A stretch of DNA of 64,000 nucleotides from CAYJBH01 sp964370825 (GTDB taxonomy: Bacteria > Bacillota > Clostridia > Oscillospirales > Ruminococcaceae). This document shows, piece by piece, positions 17,449-26,338 of the stretch. Numbering within the stretch: the first letter of the stretch is position 1; every line of letters begins with the position of its first letter. The notes beneath the pieces were generated by a model. It saw only the letters and a program-made list of their open reading frames with translations, ran no database searches and was not told the DNA's origin. Made by a program: the position numbers and the translations under genes. Location of the stretch: positions 1 to 64,000 of the forward strand of contig CAYJKY010000015.1 of NCBI GenBank assembly GCA_964370825.1, written 5' to 3'.

Positions 17449-18240
17449 ATGTACGGCTATGAGACAAGAAATATAAATTTTTACTTCTCTCCCACTATTG
17501 AAAATATTGAATATGAGTCCCACCTCCACAAGGAGGTAGAGCTATTGTATGTGTTGGACGGAAACGTCACAATACAGTCAAACTATATCCAATATAGCAT
17601 GTATCCCGGGGATTTTTACATTTCATTTCCAAACACCGTACATGAGTGTAAAAGTGTGGGAGAAACACACTGTATGCTTTGGATTTTCAATGTAGATATT
17701 ATCAAGGATTACAGTGTAGAATTGAAAAGAAGATATCCTATCGTTCCCATACTGAGGAAGGAGCAGTTCCATGCCGACCTACACTATGCCATAAAGGCGT
17801 TCAATACACGCCCCGATCTCACCGAAGATACACTTTTATCACGTGCTTTTTTGTCACTGATGATGTCTCACATCATTGATAATCTCCAGTATTCGCACAT
17901 CGGCAGTGGTAATAATGAGGATTGGATGATGGAGTTATTGTTATATCTCAACGACAGGTATAGCGATGTTTTGACGTTGGACAAAATCGCCTCACATGTT
18001 GGTGTCAGCAGATATCATCTTTCACGAACATTTTCAGCAAAGATAGGTTGCAGTATTCCGGACTATATTAATAAGCTGAGAATTGCAAAGGCAATTGAGT
18101 TTATAAACCACTCCGACGACACTATCACCGAAATTGCCTATAAGTGCGGTTTTGAAAGTATGACAACATTTTTTCGCACATTTAAAAAGAACGGTATGCC
18201 AACCCCTACTACTATCAGAAAAAACAACAAAAAAAAGTAG
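17449..18240 (+). CDS. AraC-family transcription regulator
   Basis: A 263-residue regulator. The N-terminal part (about 10-140) is a cupin-type sensor with HLHKEVELLYVLDG and PGDFYISFPNTVHEC, typical of carbohydrate-responsive AraC proteins. The C-terminal 100 residues carry two helix-turn-helix motifs: LDKIASHVGVSRYHLSRTFSAK and TEIAYKCGFESMTTFFRTFKK, the second being the family signature. AGGAGC precedes the ATG. Its position, divergent from the Gfo/Idh-ThuA operon with direct repeats between, makes it the likely regulator of that operon, responding to the sugar or an intermediate. Confidence 0.92.
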   Translation: MYGYETRNINFYFSPTIENIEYESHLHKEVELLYVLDGNVTIQSNYIQYSMYPGDFYISFPNTVHECKSVGETHCMLWIFNVDIIKDYSVELKRRYPIVPILRKEQFHADLHYAIKAFNTRPDLTEDTLLSRAFLSLMMSHIIDNLQYSHIGSGNNEDWMMELLLYLNDRYSDVLTLDKIASHVGVSRYHLSRTFSAKIGCSIPDYINKLRIAKAIEFINHSDDTITEIAYKCGFESMTTFFRTFKKNGMPTPTTIRKNNKKK

Positions 18241-18289
18241 GCGAAAATATTATCCGCCCACATTTTATTAACAACCATTAAATTGTTTT

Positions 18290-19447
18290 TTAATTTATGT
18301 TCACCCAGACAGCACCCTTTTTGTTACTGTCAACAACAGCATGGATAAACTTAACGCTTTCAATCCCCTCCTCAATTGTCGGAAAATCAAGATCTTCTGC
18401 GGTAAGTTCCTCTTCGTTTATCTTTTTAAGCAATGCGGTGGTGTAGGTTTTGTATAGGTTAGCAAACGCAACAAACAACCCCTCCGGATGTCCACTGGGA
18501 ACCCTGTTAAGCTCTGCGGCTCTACCGGTAAGGTAGCCCATACCTCGATTGTACACCTGTACCGGGCATCCCTTTTTCGTTACATACAGAAAATTCGGGT
18601 TTTCCTGTACCCACTCAATTGCTCCCTCGGTTCCGAATATTCTTACCACCAAACCGTTGGAGTGACCGACACAAACCTGTGAAAAACTGAAAACTCCATG
18701 TGCACCGTTTTCATATTCTAACAACATGTTAGCATTCAGCTCAAGCGGTTGATCAAAGTGATCAAGCACGGCACACACCTTGCGAAGTTTTAAGCCTGTA
18801 AGATAGGATACCATGTGCTCTACGTGCGTCCCGAGATCCCCGACACAATTAGATATTCCTGCAATTTCCGGATCCTTTCGCCACATCGAGAGTTTTTTGG
18901 TAGACAAGTCACCCTTGCCCACATCGTCAATTAGCCATTCCTGCAAAAACTCTGCATTCACATTAATTATCTTACCTATCTCGCCATCCTCGATAAGCTT
19001 TTTAGCCTGCTTGACAAGGCAATTTCCGGTATAAGAATAGGTAACCGCAAAAAACACGCCCCTTTCCTTTACCAGCCTTGAAAGTTCCTCTCCCTGCTCT
19101 ACCGTATGACAAAGAGGCTTTTCACATACAACATTAAAGCCGTATTCAAGGAAAAGTTTCGCAACCTCATAGTGCACCTTGTTAGGGGTGGTAATAACAA
19201 CAAAATCAATTTTGTCATCCCTCTCCGACTCTAAGCGTGCCATCTCACTATAGCTTGAGTAAATACGTTCCTTAACAAGGCCTAACTTCTCACCGCTTCG
19301 GTTGTTGCGCTCCTCATTAGTGCTGAAACAGCCTGCCTTTAAGGTAGCTTTTCCGTCAAAATCTATAGCGGTGCGGTGAACTCCACCGATAAATGCGTCT
19401 ACACTTCCACCAACCATACCGTAGTTTAAAACTTCCCTTTTAATCAT
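18290..19447 (-). CDS. Gfo/Idh/MocA family oxidoreductase (third copy)
   Basis: A 385-residue NAD(P)-dependent oxidoreductase of a longer subgroup. The N-terminus YGMVGGSVDAFIGGVHRTA has the altered glycine loop typical of this subgroup, CEKPLCHTVEQGEEL is the conserved dinucleotide-domain motif, and VGDLGTHVEHM holds the catalytic-side residues. AGGAGC lies 6 bases before the ATG. It converges on the AraC gene and is separate from the other two oxidoreductases, so it is not in their operon but may share the pathway. A weak hairpin and T-rich stretch lie in the 49-base gap at 18241-18289. Confidence 0.87.
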   Translation of the reverse strand: MIKREVLNYGMVGGSVDAFIGGVHRTAIDFDGKATLKAGCFSTNEERNNRSGEKLGLVKERIYSSYSEMARLESERDDKIDFVVITTPNKVHYEVAKLFLEYGFNVVCEKPLCHTVEQGEELSRLVKERGVFFAVTYSYTGNCLVKQAKKLIEDGEIGKIINVNAEFLQEWLIDDVGKGDLSTKKLSMWRKDPEIAGISNCVGDLGTHVEHMVSYLTGLKLRKVCAVLDHFDQPLELNANMLLEYENGAHGVFSFSQVCVGHSNGLVVRIFGTEGAIEWVQENPNFLYVTKKGCPVQVYNRGMGYLTGRAAELNRVPSGHPEGLFVAFANLYKTYTTALLKKINEEELTAEDLDFPTIEEGIESVKFIHAVVDSNKKGAVWVNIN

Positions 19448-19549
19448 ACGTAGCTCCTAAATCCTATAGTCTTAATTTTATATTAGTACATTTAAGAAAA
19501 AAAAGCAACCCTATAAAAACAATAAAATTATTAAAACATGAGGAAATAT

Positions 19550-20356
19550 ATGATAAAACTTAATATAGCAAACCTTAACTTATTTCAAATTGCTGAGAGT
19601 GGGCAATGTTTTAGATTTAATCAAACCGAGCATGGCTACCGAACTATTGCTGAGGGAAAAATTCTTGATATGTGCCAAGAATCACCTGATAGCATAACGC
19701 TGAACTGTTCAAAAGAGGATTACAAAGGCTACTGGCATGACTACCTTGATCTCTCGACAGACTATGCATCATACATATCTGCAATACCGTCGAACGACAG
19801 TTTTATGACAGAAGCCGCAATATATGGTAGCGGAATTCGAATCTTAAGGCAACCTCTTTTTGAAACACTCATATCTTTTATTATATCCCAAAGAAAATCT
19901 ATTCCGGCTATAAAAACCTCAATTGAGGCAATCTGTAGAATGTGCGGTAACGAAATTGACGAAGGAATCTATGCATTCCCTACTCCGGAACAACTTGCGT
20001 CATGTAGCATGGAGGAAATTCTTTCGTGTTCAGTAGGATATAGGGCGAGATATATTCTCTCTGCGGCTCGTAGCGTTGCACAGGGAAAAACCCCACTCGA
20101 AGAGCTACATAAACTTGATGACGATGATGTTTTTAAAGCACTTCTTGAGTTCGACGGTGTTGGGGTTAAGGTTGCCAACTGTGTTCGACTTTTCGGGTAT
20201 CATCGCCTTGCGGCATTTCCCGAGGATGTGTGGATAATAAACACGATAAACAACTATTACGGCGGTAAATTTCCGCTTGATTTATACGAGGGTTTTGCGG
20301 GTGTAATGCAGCAATACATGTTCTTTTATGCAAGGTCAAATAAACTCGGCAAATAG
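19550..20356 (+). CDS. 8-oxoguanine DNA glycosylase-like protein (HhH-GPD)
   Basis: A bifunctional-type base-excision glycosylase of 268 residues. The N-terminal OGG domain (1-110) contains the expected GQCFRF element. The helix-hairpin-helix is FDGVGVKVANCV, where the Lys should be the Schiff-base nucleophile, and the catalytic Asp follows in FPEDVWI. There is no iron-sulphur cluster motif at the C-terminus, as expected for OGG. The start is taken at MIKLNIANL (19550) because GAGG lies 7 bases upstream; the ATG at 19538 overlaps that site. It removes oxidised guanine from DNA. A CPBP protease gene follows after 22 bases. Confidence 0.9.
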   Translation: MIKLNIANLNLFQIAESGQCFRFNQTEHGYRTIAEGKILDMCQESPDSITLNCSKEDYKGYWHDYLDLSTDYASYISAIPSNDSFMTEAAIYGSGIRILRQPLFETLISFIISQRKSIPAIKTSIEAICRMCGNEIDEGIYAFPTPEQLASCSMEEILSCSVGYRARYILSAARSVAQGKTPLEELHKLDDDDVFKALLEFDGVGVKVANCVRLFGYHRLAAFPEDVWIINTINNYYGGKFPLDLYEGFAGVMQQYMFFYARSNKLGK

Positions 20357-20378
20357 AATCGTCAACAGTGGAGAATAA

Positions 20379-21050
20379 ATGTCAAATATAAAGAAAAACA
20401 TTATTATTTTAATTATTGTTACGGTATGTATATCGATAATTGCATACACGGATCTAATAATTCGCCCCGGTTATCTGGCAAAGACCCTTGTTAAGGCTCC
20501 GATTTTTTTGTTCGTTCCGATACTGTATTCGCTGTGTTTCAAAAAATTTAAACCTTTTAACCTTGTCAGATCAAACCTTAACGGTATGAAGACAAGCATT
20601 CTTTTGGGAATAGGTCTGTATGCTGTTGTGTTAACTTCATATTTTATTGCAGACAGTCTTTTTAATCTTGACGGAATTAAAACATCTCTTGAAAACAATC
20701 TCGGAATAAACGGTGATAACTTCGTTGCTATTGCACTGTATGTTTCGATAGTAAACTCCTTTTTGGAGGAATGGTTTTTTAGAGGTTTTATTTTTACCGA
20801 GTTTAGAAAAACAAGCCGATTAGCAGCATACTCGGTTAATTCATTAGCCTTTAGCATCTATCACATTGCAATTATGGATGGAATGTTTGATGTAGGACTT
20901 TTAATATTGATTTTGGTTGCGCTTTTTATAGGTGGAATTATCTTCAGCTACCTTAATGAAAAAAACCGCAACATCTATTCATCATGGTTTTGTCATGCAT
21001 TTGCTAACTTTGCGATGAACACAATAGGCTTTGTTATTCTTTATTTATAA
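20379..21050 (+). CDS. CPBP-family intramembrane metalloprotease
   Basis: A 223-residue membrane protein with about six hydrophobic segments. The glutamate motif EEWFFRG, the second motif FSIYHIAIM and the third, HAFANFAMN, are all present, so the zinc-site residues look complete. Family members process prenylated proteins in eukaryotes and serve in bacteriocin immunity, maturation or membrane-protein quality control in bacteria. No bacteriocin genes lie nearby, so no specific role is assigned. GGAG precedes the ATG. The 3' end overlaps the convergent kinase gene by 6 bases. Confidence 0.88.
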   Translation: MSNIKKNIIILIIVTVCISIIAYTDLIIRPGYLAKTLVKAPIFLFVPILYSLCFKKFKPFNLVRSNLNGMKTSILLGIGLYAVVLTSYFIADSLFNLDGIKTSLENNLGINGDNFVAIALYVSIVNSFLEEWFFRGFIFTEFRKTSRLAAYSVNSLAFSIYHIAIMDGMFDVGLLILILVALFIGGIIFSYLNEKNRNIYSSWFCHAFANFAMNTIGFVILYL

Positions 21051-21893
21051 TGTTTGGCTGTCGTCTAATATTTCCAAAATTGTTTTAGATGAACTAGCAT
21101 CAGACTCAAAGGTGATAAGTGCCTTCCATAACGCCCACCCTTTTGCGCGATTAACTGTATCTATATCCAGCCCATCTAAAAGTAAATTTCTGCTCTTTGA
21201 GTCAAAGAATGTCCACGCCATGGCATAATCACAGGCAGGATCCCCTATCCCCATAATTCCAAAATCAATAACACCGCACAAATGCCCGACCGATACAAGC
21301 AGATTTCCCGGTGCCACATCTCCATGCAACCATACAGGAGATTTCTTCCAATTTGATGAAATAGCACATTCCCATATCCTGTTCAACCTTTCCACCGGCA
21401 GAACATCTTTCAAATTTTTTAGGGACAAGATGGTTTCGTTGTTGTACACCGAAAGGTCTCCGCCACGAAAAAAATTGTGTTTTCCGGCAGGCGGTGCTTC
21501 TGTCGTATCTATAGCTTGCAACTCCCTTAAAAAAGCTGATAAATCAGCTGCGAAGTTATCCGGTGATGCAATATTACTGTGGTTTACGGTCTCACCCTTT
21601 ATATAATGATTAACCGTCCAAGGGAAGGGATAGTCATCGTTAGGAGAACCCATCGCTATAGGTGCTGAAATGGGTAGTTTTATATTCTTTTGCAATAGCG
21701 GTAACCATTTAAATTCTTTTTCTACCTGTGGTACATATGCCTCTGCACTCGGTAGCCTTACCGTCATTTTATCACCCAAATGAAAAGTTCTGTTGTCGTG
21801 ACCACTTTTTTCGACAGGCTTTATCTGCAAATTTCCCCATTGTGGGAACTGACTTTTAATTAGATTTTCTACAATTGATACCGATATCTCCAT
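21045..21893 (-). CDS. Aminoglycoside-phosphotransferase-fold kinase (APH family)
   Basis: A 282-residue small-molecule kinase. The Brenner motif WLHGDVAPGNLL holds the catalytic Asp, and GVIDFGIMGIGDPACDYA carries the magnesium-binding Asp. The N-lobe has the expected beta strands (NRTFHLG, MTVRLPS). The same fold includes aminoglycoside, macrolide, homoserine, choline and fructosamine kinases, so this is not evidence of drug resistance by itself. It lies 33 bases downstream of comF on the same strand and is probably the last gene of the recD2-comF run. Confidence 0.83.
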   Translation of the reverse strand: MEISVSIVENLIKSQFPQWGNLQIKPVEKSGHDNRTFHLGDKMTVRLPSAEAYVPQVEKEFKWLPLLQKNIKLPISAPIAMGSPNDDYPFPWTVNHYIKGETVNHSNIASPDNFAADLSAFLRELQAIDTTEAPPAGKHNFFRGGDLSVYNNETILSLKNLKDVLPVERLNRIWECAISSNWKKSPVWLHGDVAPGNLLVSVGHLCGVIDFGIMGIGDPACDYAMAWTFFDSKSRNLLLDGLDIDTVNRAKGWALWKALITFESDASSSKTILEILDDSQTL

Positions 21894-21925
21894 CTATTTA
21901 TTAGCTCCATTGTGCTGCCTGTTAA

Positions 21926-22591
21926 TCAAACTGTCTTACTCTTTCTTCCCCTCTCGGTGGAAGCGAAGGCAAATCCGTAAACCTTTACCGCTCCGGCTCT
22001 TTTCAGCACTGCAGCCATCTCGTTCATGGTGTTTCCTGTGGTAATAACATCATCCACAATTAATACCGACCTGCCATTTACTGCATCTGTATTTATACAT
22101 TTAAATGCACCTGAAAGATTCTTCCTTCGGTTGTTTAGCTCCAGCTCATGTTGTTTCTTCGTGTCCTTTATCTTGATAATTGCATCTGTGCGAGGAATTC
22201 CGGTTTTCCTTGCTATTTCGGCAAGAAAGCTTTCGGCAAGACTGTACCGTTTTGCTTTAAAATCCGGCACTCTCAACATACAGTCGATTTTACCAAAAAG
22301 ATAATCCGGGAAATCATCCGAATATACCTTTGCCAGTTCCCTACCGTCCTGTTCGTCATTTCTGAACTTAATTCTTGTTATGGAATTCCTGATACAACCG
22401 TCATAACGATAGAGTGCTGCAACGCCGTCAAGCTTATCGCTGTCTGCATGTTGCTTCACCAATAAGCAGGAGGGCAGACGAAAGTCCTCCGGTTCGCAAT
22501 CCGGACATTTGGACAAAAAGCCTACTACGCTACTGCAAAATATACATCGTTTTGGAAAAAACAGATTTGAAACAAAATCAACTATCTTCAC
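21926..22591 (-). CDS. ComF-family phosphoribosyltransferase-like protein
   Basis: A 221-residue protein. An N-terminal zinc finger (CIFC ... CPDC, residues 16-33) leads to a phosphoribosyltransferase fold with the PRPP loop VLIVDDVITTGNT near residue 175. ComF is needed for taking up transforming DNA in Bacillus, but homologues occur in many non-competent species and its chemistry is unknown. It overlaps the end of recD2 by 14 bases, so the two are translationally linked, an arrangement common in Clostridia. Confidence 0.9.
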   Translation of the reverse strand: MKIVDFVSNLFFPKRCIFCSSVVGFLSKCPDCEPEDFRLPSCLLVKQHADSDKLDGVAALYRYDGCIRNSITRIKFRNDEQDGRELAKVYSDDFPDYLFGKIDCMLRVPDFKAKRYSLAESFLAEIARKTGIPRTDAIIKIKDTKKQHELELNNRRKNLSGAFKCINTDAVNGRSVLIVDDVITTGNTMNEMAAVLKRAGAVKVYGFAFASTERGRKSKTV

Positions 22592-24779
22592 ACAAAAACC
22601 TCTCTATCAGGCTGTATCTAAGCGATGACTTTTTATCGGCAAGCATGTCTGCAATGACCGACCTATCACCGACAGTTACAAGCAGTTCCCTTGCTCTTGT
22701 GACCGCAGTGTATAAAAGATTTAGGTAGCACAGCCGCTTTGGTATGTCACAAAGAGGAAGAATTACGCATGTAAACTCGCTACCCTGACTTTTATGCACC
22801 GTTATTGCATAGGCATGTTCAAGCTCTAAAAGTTGTTCGGTTGCATATTTATACGTCCTATCATCATAGATGATTTTAATTATGCCTTTTCTTTTGTCAA
22901 TATCTTTTATATATCCAATATCTCCGTTAAACACGCCGGAGCTCACAAATCCGTCCTCACGTTCAAACTGTAGATCATAGTTGTTTTTGGTCTGCATCAC
23001 CTTGTCACCGACCCTAAAAATTCTCTCTGCAACCGTTATCTGCGGTTTACTCTCCTCCTCGGGGTTGAGGAGATGTTGCAACAGCGGATTTAACGCCTGT
23101 GTTCCAAGCGGACCTACCTTTGTTGCGCAGAGTATCTGAATATCGGTAAGGCTGTCATATCCGTATTTATTGCCGAGTCTATATGTCGCAAGGTCTAAAA
23201 CGGTGCGCTGTGCCTTTTCTCCAACCTGCTCGATGAAGAAATAATCACCGGTTTTATTGTCACAAATCGGAAACTCACCTCTTTGTATCCTATGTGCATT
23301 ACTTACAATCAAGCTACTTTGAGACTGGCGAAACACCTCGCTTAATGAAACCGATGCTATCTGCCCCGACTCCATAATGCTTTTAAGGATGTTTCCCGGC
23401 CCCACAGAGGGCAGCTGATCCGAGTCCCCTATTATTATCAGCCTTGCATGGCTTGGAAGTGCACGAAGTAACGAGCAGAACAAAAATATATCTACCATCG
23501 ACATTTCATCTACTATGACTGTATCATATTTAAGAGGCTTCAACTCGTTATGTACAAATGTCAGTTCTTCGTTGTTGCTGAAGTTAACCTCTAACAGTCG
23601 GTGAATGGTTGTTGCGTCTCTATCGCATAGCTCGGTCATACGTTTTGCCGCTCTGCCGGTAGGAGCCACAAGTGCTGTTCGCTGTGCTGATTGTTCTAAT
23701 AGTGATATGATTGCCTTTACAGTAGTGGTTTTACCGGTACCTGGACCACCGGTAAGCACAAACACGCCACAACTCATTGCGCCTTTTATAGCACTTTTTT
23801 GTAGCGACTGGTATTGTATCCCCTCAATAATCTCGAGCCTCTCTATCCGTTCACTAAGATCAGAAAGATGGGGGGGCTTACGTTCACGTAAGCGTAGAAG
23901 GCGCTCTGCAATCTCGGTTTCGGTATGATAAAAATCTGACAGATATATATATACGCTGTTGTTTGCAACATGTGTAATCAGTTTTTTAGACTCAATTTCA
24001 TTGCTAAGGGTATGCTCAATTCTAGCCTCCTCTACCCGTAAAAACTGTGCAACGGTAGGTATAAGCTGATGCTTTGGTATACAGCAGTGTCCGTTGTTGG
24101 CGTTGTGGCGAAGCACATGGTAAAGGCCGGCTATCACACGCTCGCCGACATCATGGTCATAGTTTAGCTGGTCAGCAATTTTATCTGCAAGAATAAAATC
24201 TAAAAGCACCGGAGGGCCACACATAATATATGGGTTTTGAACAACTAAATCTCCAACATTCACACCGTATGCATTGTATGCCTGTATTGCGGTTGCAGCG
24301 GTAAAACCTAAAGAGGTGAGCCGTACAATAGCCTCACGTAGCCCAAACTGGCGATTGAATTCCTTGGAAATCATCCTTGCCTTTTCGGGGTTTATGCCTT
24401 TCACCTTTGCAAGGCGCTCCGGTTCGGTGCAGATAACCTCAAAGGTGTCATCACCGAACGCCTCGGTTATTCTGCCCGCAAGTACAGGCCCTATTCCCCT
24501 AATCAGTCCACCTGATAGATATAATCTTATGCCGTCCGAGTTTGAAGGCAGCTCGGTGGAATAGCTCTCGACAGAAAATTGCTTGCCATAGTTTGGGTGA
24601 TGTGTAAATCTGCCGTCGGCAGATAATATTTCACCCATGCACAATAGTGGCATACTCCCTACTACCGTAAGTACGCCACCATTGTAGATTATCTCGGCTA
24701 TTGTGTAACCGTTTTCGGAGTTCTGGAAAACGATGTTTTGAATCGTTCCTTCAATCCTTGTCGTCGCACTGCCCTTCAT
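22578..24779 (-). CDS. recD2: ATP-dependent helicase RecD2 (RecD/TraA type)
   Basis: A 733-residue 5'-3' helicase that works without RecBC. The N-terminal third has the OB-like and helix-hairpin-helix regions of RecD2 (SGGLIRGIGPVLAGRI; LAKVKGINPEKARM). The motor has Walker A GGPGTGKTTT, Walker B VDEMSMVD, the GDSDQLPSVG motif III and the C-terminal UvrD-like VHKSQGSEF. It is of normal length. Translation likely begins at MKGSATTR (24779), with AGGG 6 bases upstream; the ATG at 24785 is less well placed. The 5' end overlaps a 43-codon ORF in another frame (24751-24882), and the 3' end overlaps comF. Confidence 0.93.
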   Translation of the reverse strand: MKGSATTRIEGTIQNIVFQNSENGYTIAEIIYNGGVLTVVGSMPLLCMGEILSADGRFTHHPNYGKQFSVESYSTELPSNSDGIRLYLSGGLIRGIGPVLAGRITEAFGDDTFEVICTEPERLAKVKGINPEKARMISKEFNRQFGLREAIVRLTSLGFTAATAIQAYNAYGVNVGDLVVQNPYIMCGPPVLLDFILADKIADQLNYDHDVGERVIAGLYHVLRHNANNGHCCIPKHQLIPTVAQFLRVEEARIEHTLSNEIESKKLITHVANNSVYIYLSDFYHTETEIAERLLRLRERKPPHLSDLSERIERLEIIEGIQYQSLQKSAIKGAMSCGVFVLTGGPGTGKTTTVKAIISLLEQSAQRTALVAPTGRAAKRMTELCDRDATTIHRLLEVNFSNNEELTFVHNELKPLKYDTVIVDEMSMVDIFLFCSLLRALPSHARLIIIGDSDQLPSVGPGNILKSIMESGQIASVSLSEVFRQSQSSLIVSNAHRIQRGEFPICDNKTGDYFFIEQVGEKAQRTVLDLATYRLGNKYGYDSLTDIQILCATKVGPLGTQALNPLLQHLLNPEEESKPQITVAERIFRVGDKVMQTKNNYDLQFEREDGFVSSGVFNGDIGYIKDIDKRKGIIKIIYDDRTYKYATEQLLELEHAYAITVHKSQGSEFTCVILPLCDIPKRLCYLNLLYTAVTRARELLVTVGDRSVIADMLADKKSSLRYSLIERFLCEDS

Positions 24780-24882
24780 CAACATCCCTAAAATATAAAT
24801 CTAATGATTTTACAATTGTCACTGCAATGTGCCATAAACCGAAAAGGAAAACCGCACAAAACAAAATGTGCCAAGCCGCCAT
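24751..24882 (-). CDS. Small single-membrane-segment protein, 43 residues, overlapping recD2
   Basis: A short open frame MAAWHILFCAVFLFGLWHIA... ending DEGQCDDKD. The ATG at 24882 has AGGTG 5 bases upstream. Residues 2-25 form one hydrophobic membrane segment and the last 15 residues are charged, the usual shape of a small membrane protein. Its 3' end overlaps the first 29 bases of recD2 in another frame, so its ribosomes could deliver translation to recD2. I know of no family for it. Confidence rests on the ribosome site and composition only. Confidence 0.5.
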   Translation of the reverse strand: MAAWHILFCAVFLFGLWHIAVTIVKSLDLYFRDVDEGQCDDKD

Positions 24883-24931
24883 ATTTCACCTATTCTAAAA
24901 GTATCGTCACCTTAGAATATGCATTGAGCGG

Positions 24932-26329
24932 CTAAAATGCGAAAAATTTAGTATATGCGCCGTATAAAGCATAAAGATCGGCCTTAGAAATAACCTCAAA
25001 CGGTGAGTGCATAGATGCAACAGCAATTCCGATATCCACCGTTTCAAATCCCATGTCTCCAAGAAAAGATGCTACCGTACCACCGCCACCAGCGTCCACG
25101 GCGCCAAGCTCGGCAACCTGGTATGCACAGCCACTTTCCTCAATAACATTTAAAGCAAAGTACATCGCCTCGGCGCTCGCATCGTTAGAACCGCCTTTTC
25201 CGCGAACTCCGGTATATTTTGTCAATACAAGTCCCCTACCCAAATATGCAGAATTTTGTTTGTCAAAAACAGAGGCAAATCTACCATCAAAGGCAGCGGC
25301 AACGTCACCGGAAAAAACAAAACTGTTCTGCACCATGGTGAGGTAATCTTCACCCGTAGCGGCTATTAAGGACATCAGGACATTTTTAAGAAAGTCTCCA
25401 CCGAGACCGGCAGGACCTACCGACCCAATCTCCTCCTTATCGGCAAGAACAAGCATTGCAGTTTTTTTCGGTGCTCCCTGCTCTAACAGTGCGGCAAGTC
25501 CGGCAAAACTGCAGGAACGGTCATCATGTCCGTATGCTCCGACCATTGATCGGTCAAACCCCACATCCTTTGGCAAAAATGCCGGGACAATCTCCAGCTC
25601 AGCGCGTATAAAATCATGCTCGGTTATGTTGTATTTTTCATTTAACAGCTTTAATACGGCTAGCTTGACTGCATCCTTTTCTCCATCCTCAAAGTCCGGA
25701 AGCCCAGCTATTACAACGGTAAGCTCCTCACCCTTAAGTCCGTCGCCAAGTGTTCGTTTGCTCTGCTCACTAGCAAGGTGCGGAAGTAGGTCAAGGATGG
25801 TAAACACAGGATCTTTTGCGTCAAGCCCTACAGTCAGCTCAAGGCGACTACCGTCCTTACGGTAGATGGCTCCGCAAAGTGCAAGCGGCATTGCACCCCA
25901 CTGATATTTACGAATTCCCCCATAATAATGCGTCTTAAGATATGCGGTTCCATCTTGTTCAAAGAGCGGGTTAGGTTTTATGTCAAGGCGTGGAACATCA
26001 ATGTGGGTTGCTATAATATGAACTCCATTCTGTAGTGGCTCACTACCCATAATAAAGGCTATTACCCCTTTTTCACCACACTTTACAAATTTTTTGTCTC
26101 CCGCCTTCGGTGATTCGCCAGCCTTAAGCGCAGAAAAGCCTTCCTTAATTAGCATCCTCTCGGATGTTGCAACACACATTCTCTCGGTATATCCGGAAAG
26201 AAGAAAGTTTTTATATTTTTCCGCAAACTTATCTATCTTCTTTAGATTTTTTTCGGTGAATTTTTTGTATCTCTCACCATCAATAAACAGTTCCTTGTTC
26301 TTTTTTGCGGTGTCGTTTTCCTTTTTCAT
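24932..26329 (-). CDS. M18-family zinc aminopeptidase
   Basis: A 465-residue cytoplasmic metallopeptidase that removes N-terminal, often acidic, residues from peptides. Metal and catalytic motifs are visible in order: IATHIDVPRLD (first His/Asp), GAYGHDDRSC (bridging Asp), DKEEIGSVG (catalytic Glu pair), and ASMHSPFEVI near the end with the last His. Length is normal for the family, which forms dodecameric shells. AAGGAG lies 5-6 bases before the ATG. It follows the CoaE/transglycosylase fusion by 9 bases on the same strand. Confidence 0.92.
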   Translation of the reverse strand: MKKENDTAKKNKELFIDGERYKKFTEKNLKKIDKFAEKYKNFLLSGYTERMCVATSERMLIKEGFSALKAGESPKAGDKKFVKCGEKGVIAFIMGSEPLQNGVHIIATHIDVPRLDIKPNPLFEQDGTAYLKTHYYGGIRKYQWGAMPLALCGAIYRKDGSRLELTVGLDAKDPVFTILDLLPHLASEQSKRTLGDGLKGEELTVVIAGLPDFEDGEKDAVKLAVLKLLNEKYNITEHDFIRAELEIVPAFLPKDVGFDRSMVGAYGHDDRSCSFAGLAALLEQGAPKKTAMLVLADKEEIGSVGPAGLGGDFLKNVLMSLIAATGEDYLTMVQNSFVFSGDVAAAFDGRFASVFDKQNSAYLGRGLVLTKYTGVRGKGGSNDASAEAMYFALNVIEESGCAYQVAELGAVDAGGGGTVASFLGDMGFETVDIGIAVASMHSPFEVISKADLYALYGAYTKFFAF

Positions 26330-26338
26330 TTTTACTCC

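Noticed and set aside
21045..21893. Aminoglycoside resistance gene
   Set aside because: The fold is shared by many metabolic kinases and there is no mobile or resistance context.
20379..21893. CPBP protease and APH-fold kinase as a bacteriocin or toxin-immunity locus
   Set aside because: No small precursor peptide, modification enzyme or dedicated exporter is adjacent, and the two genes converge.
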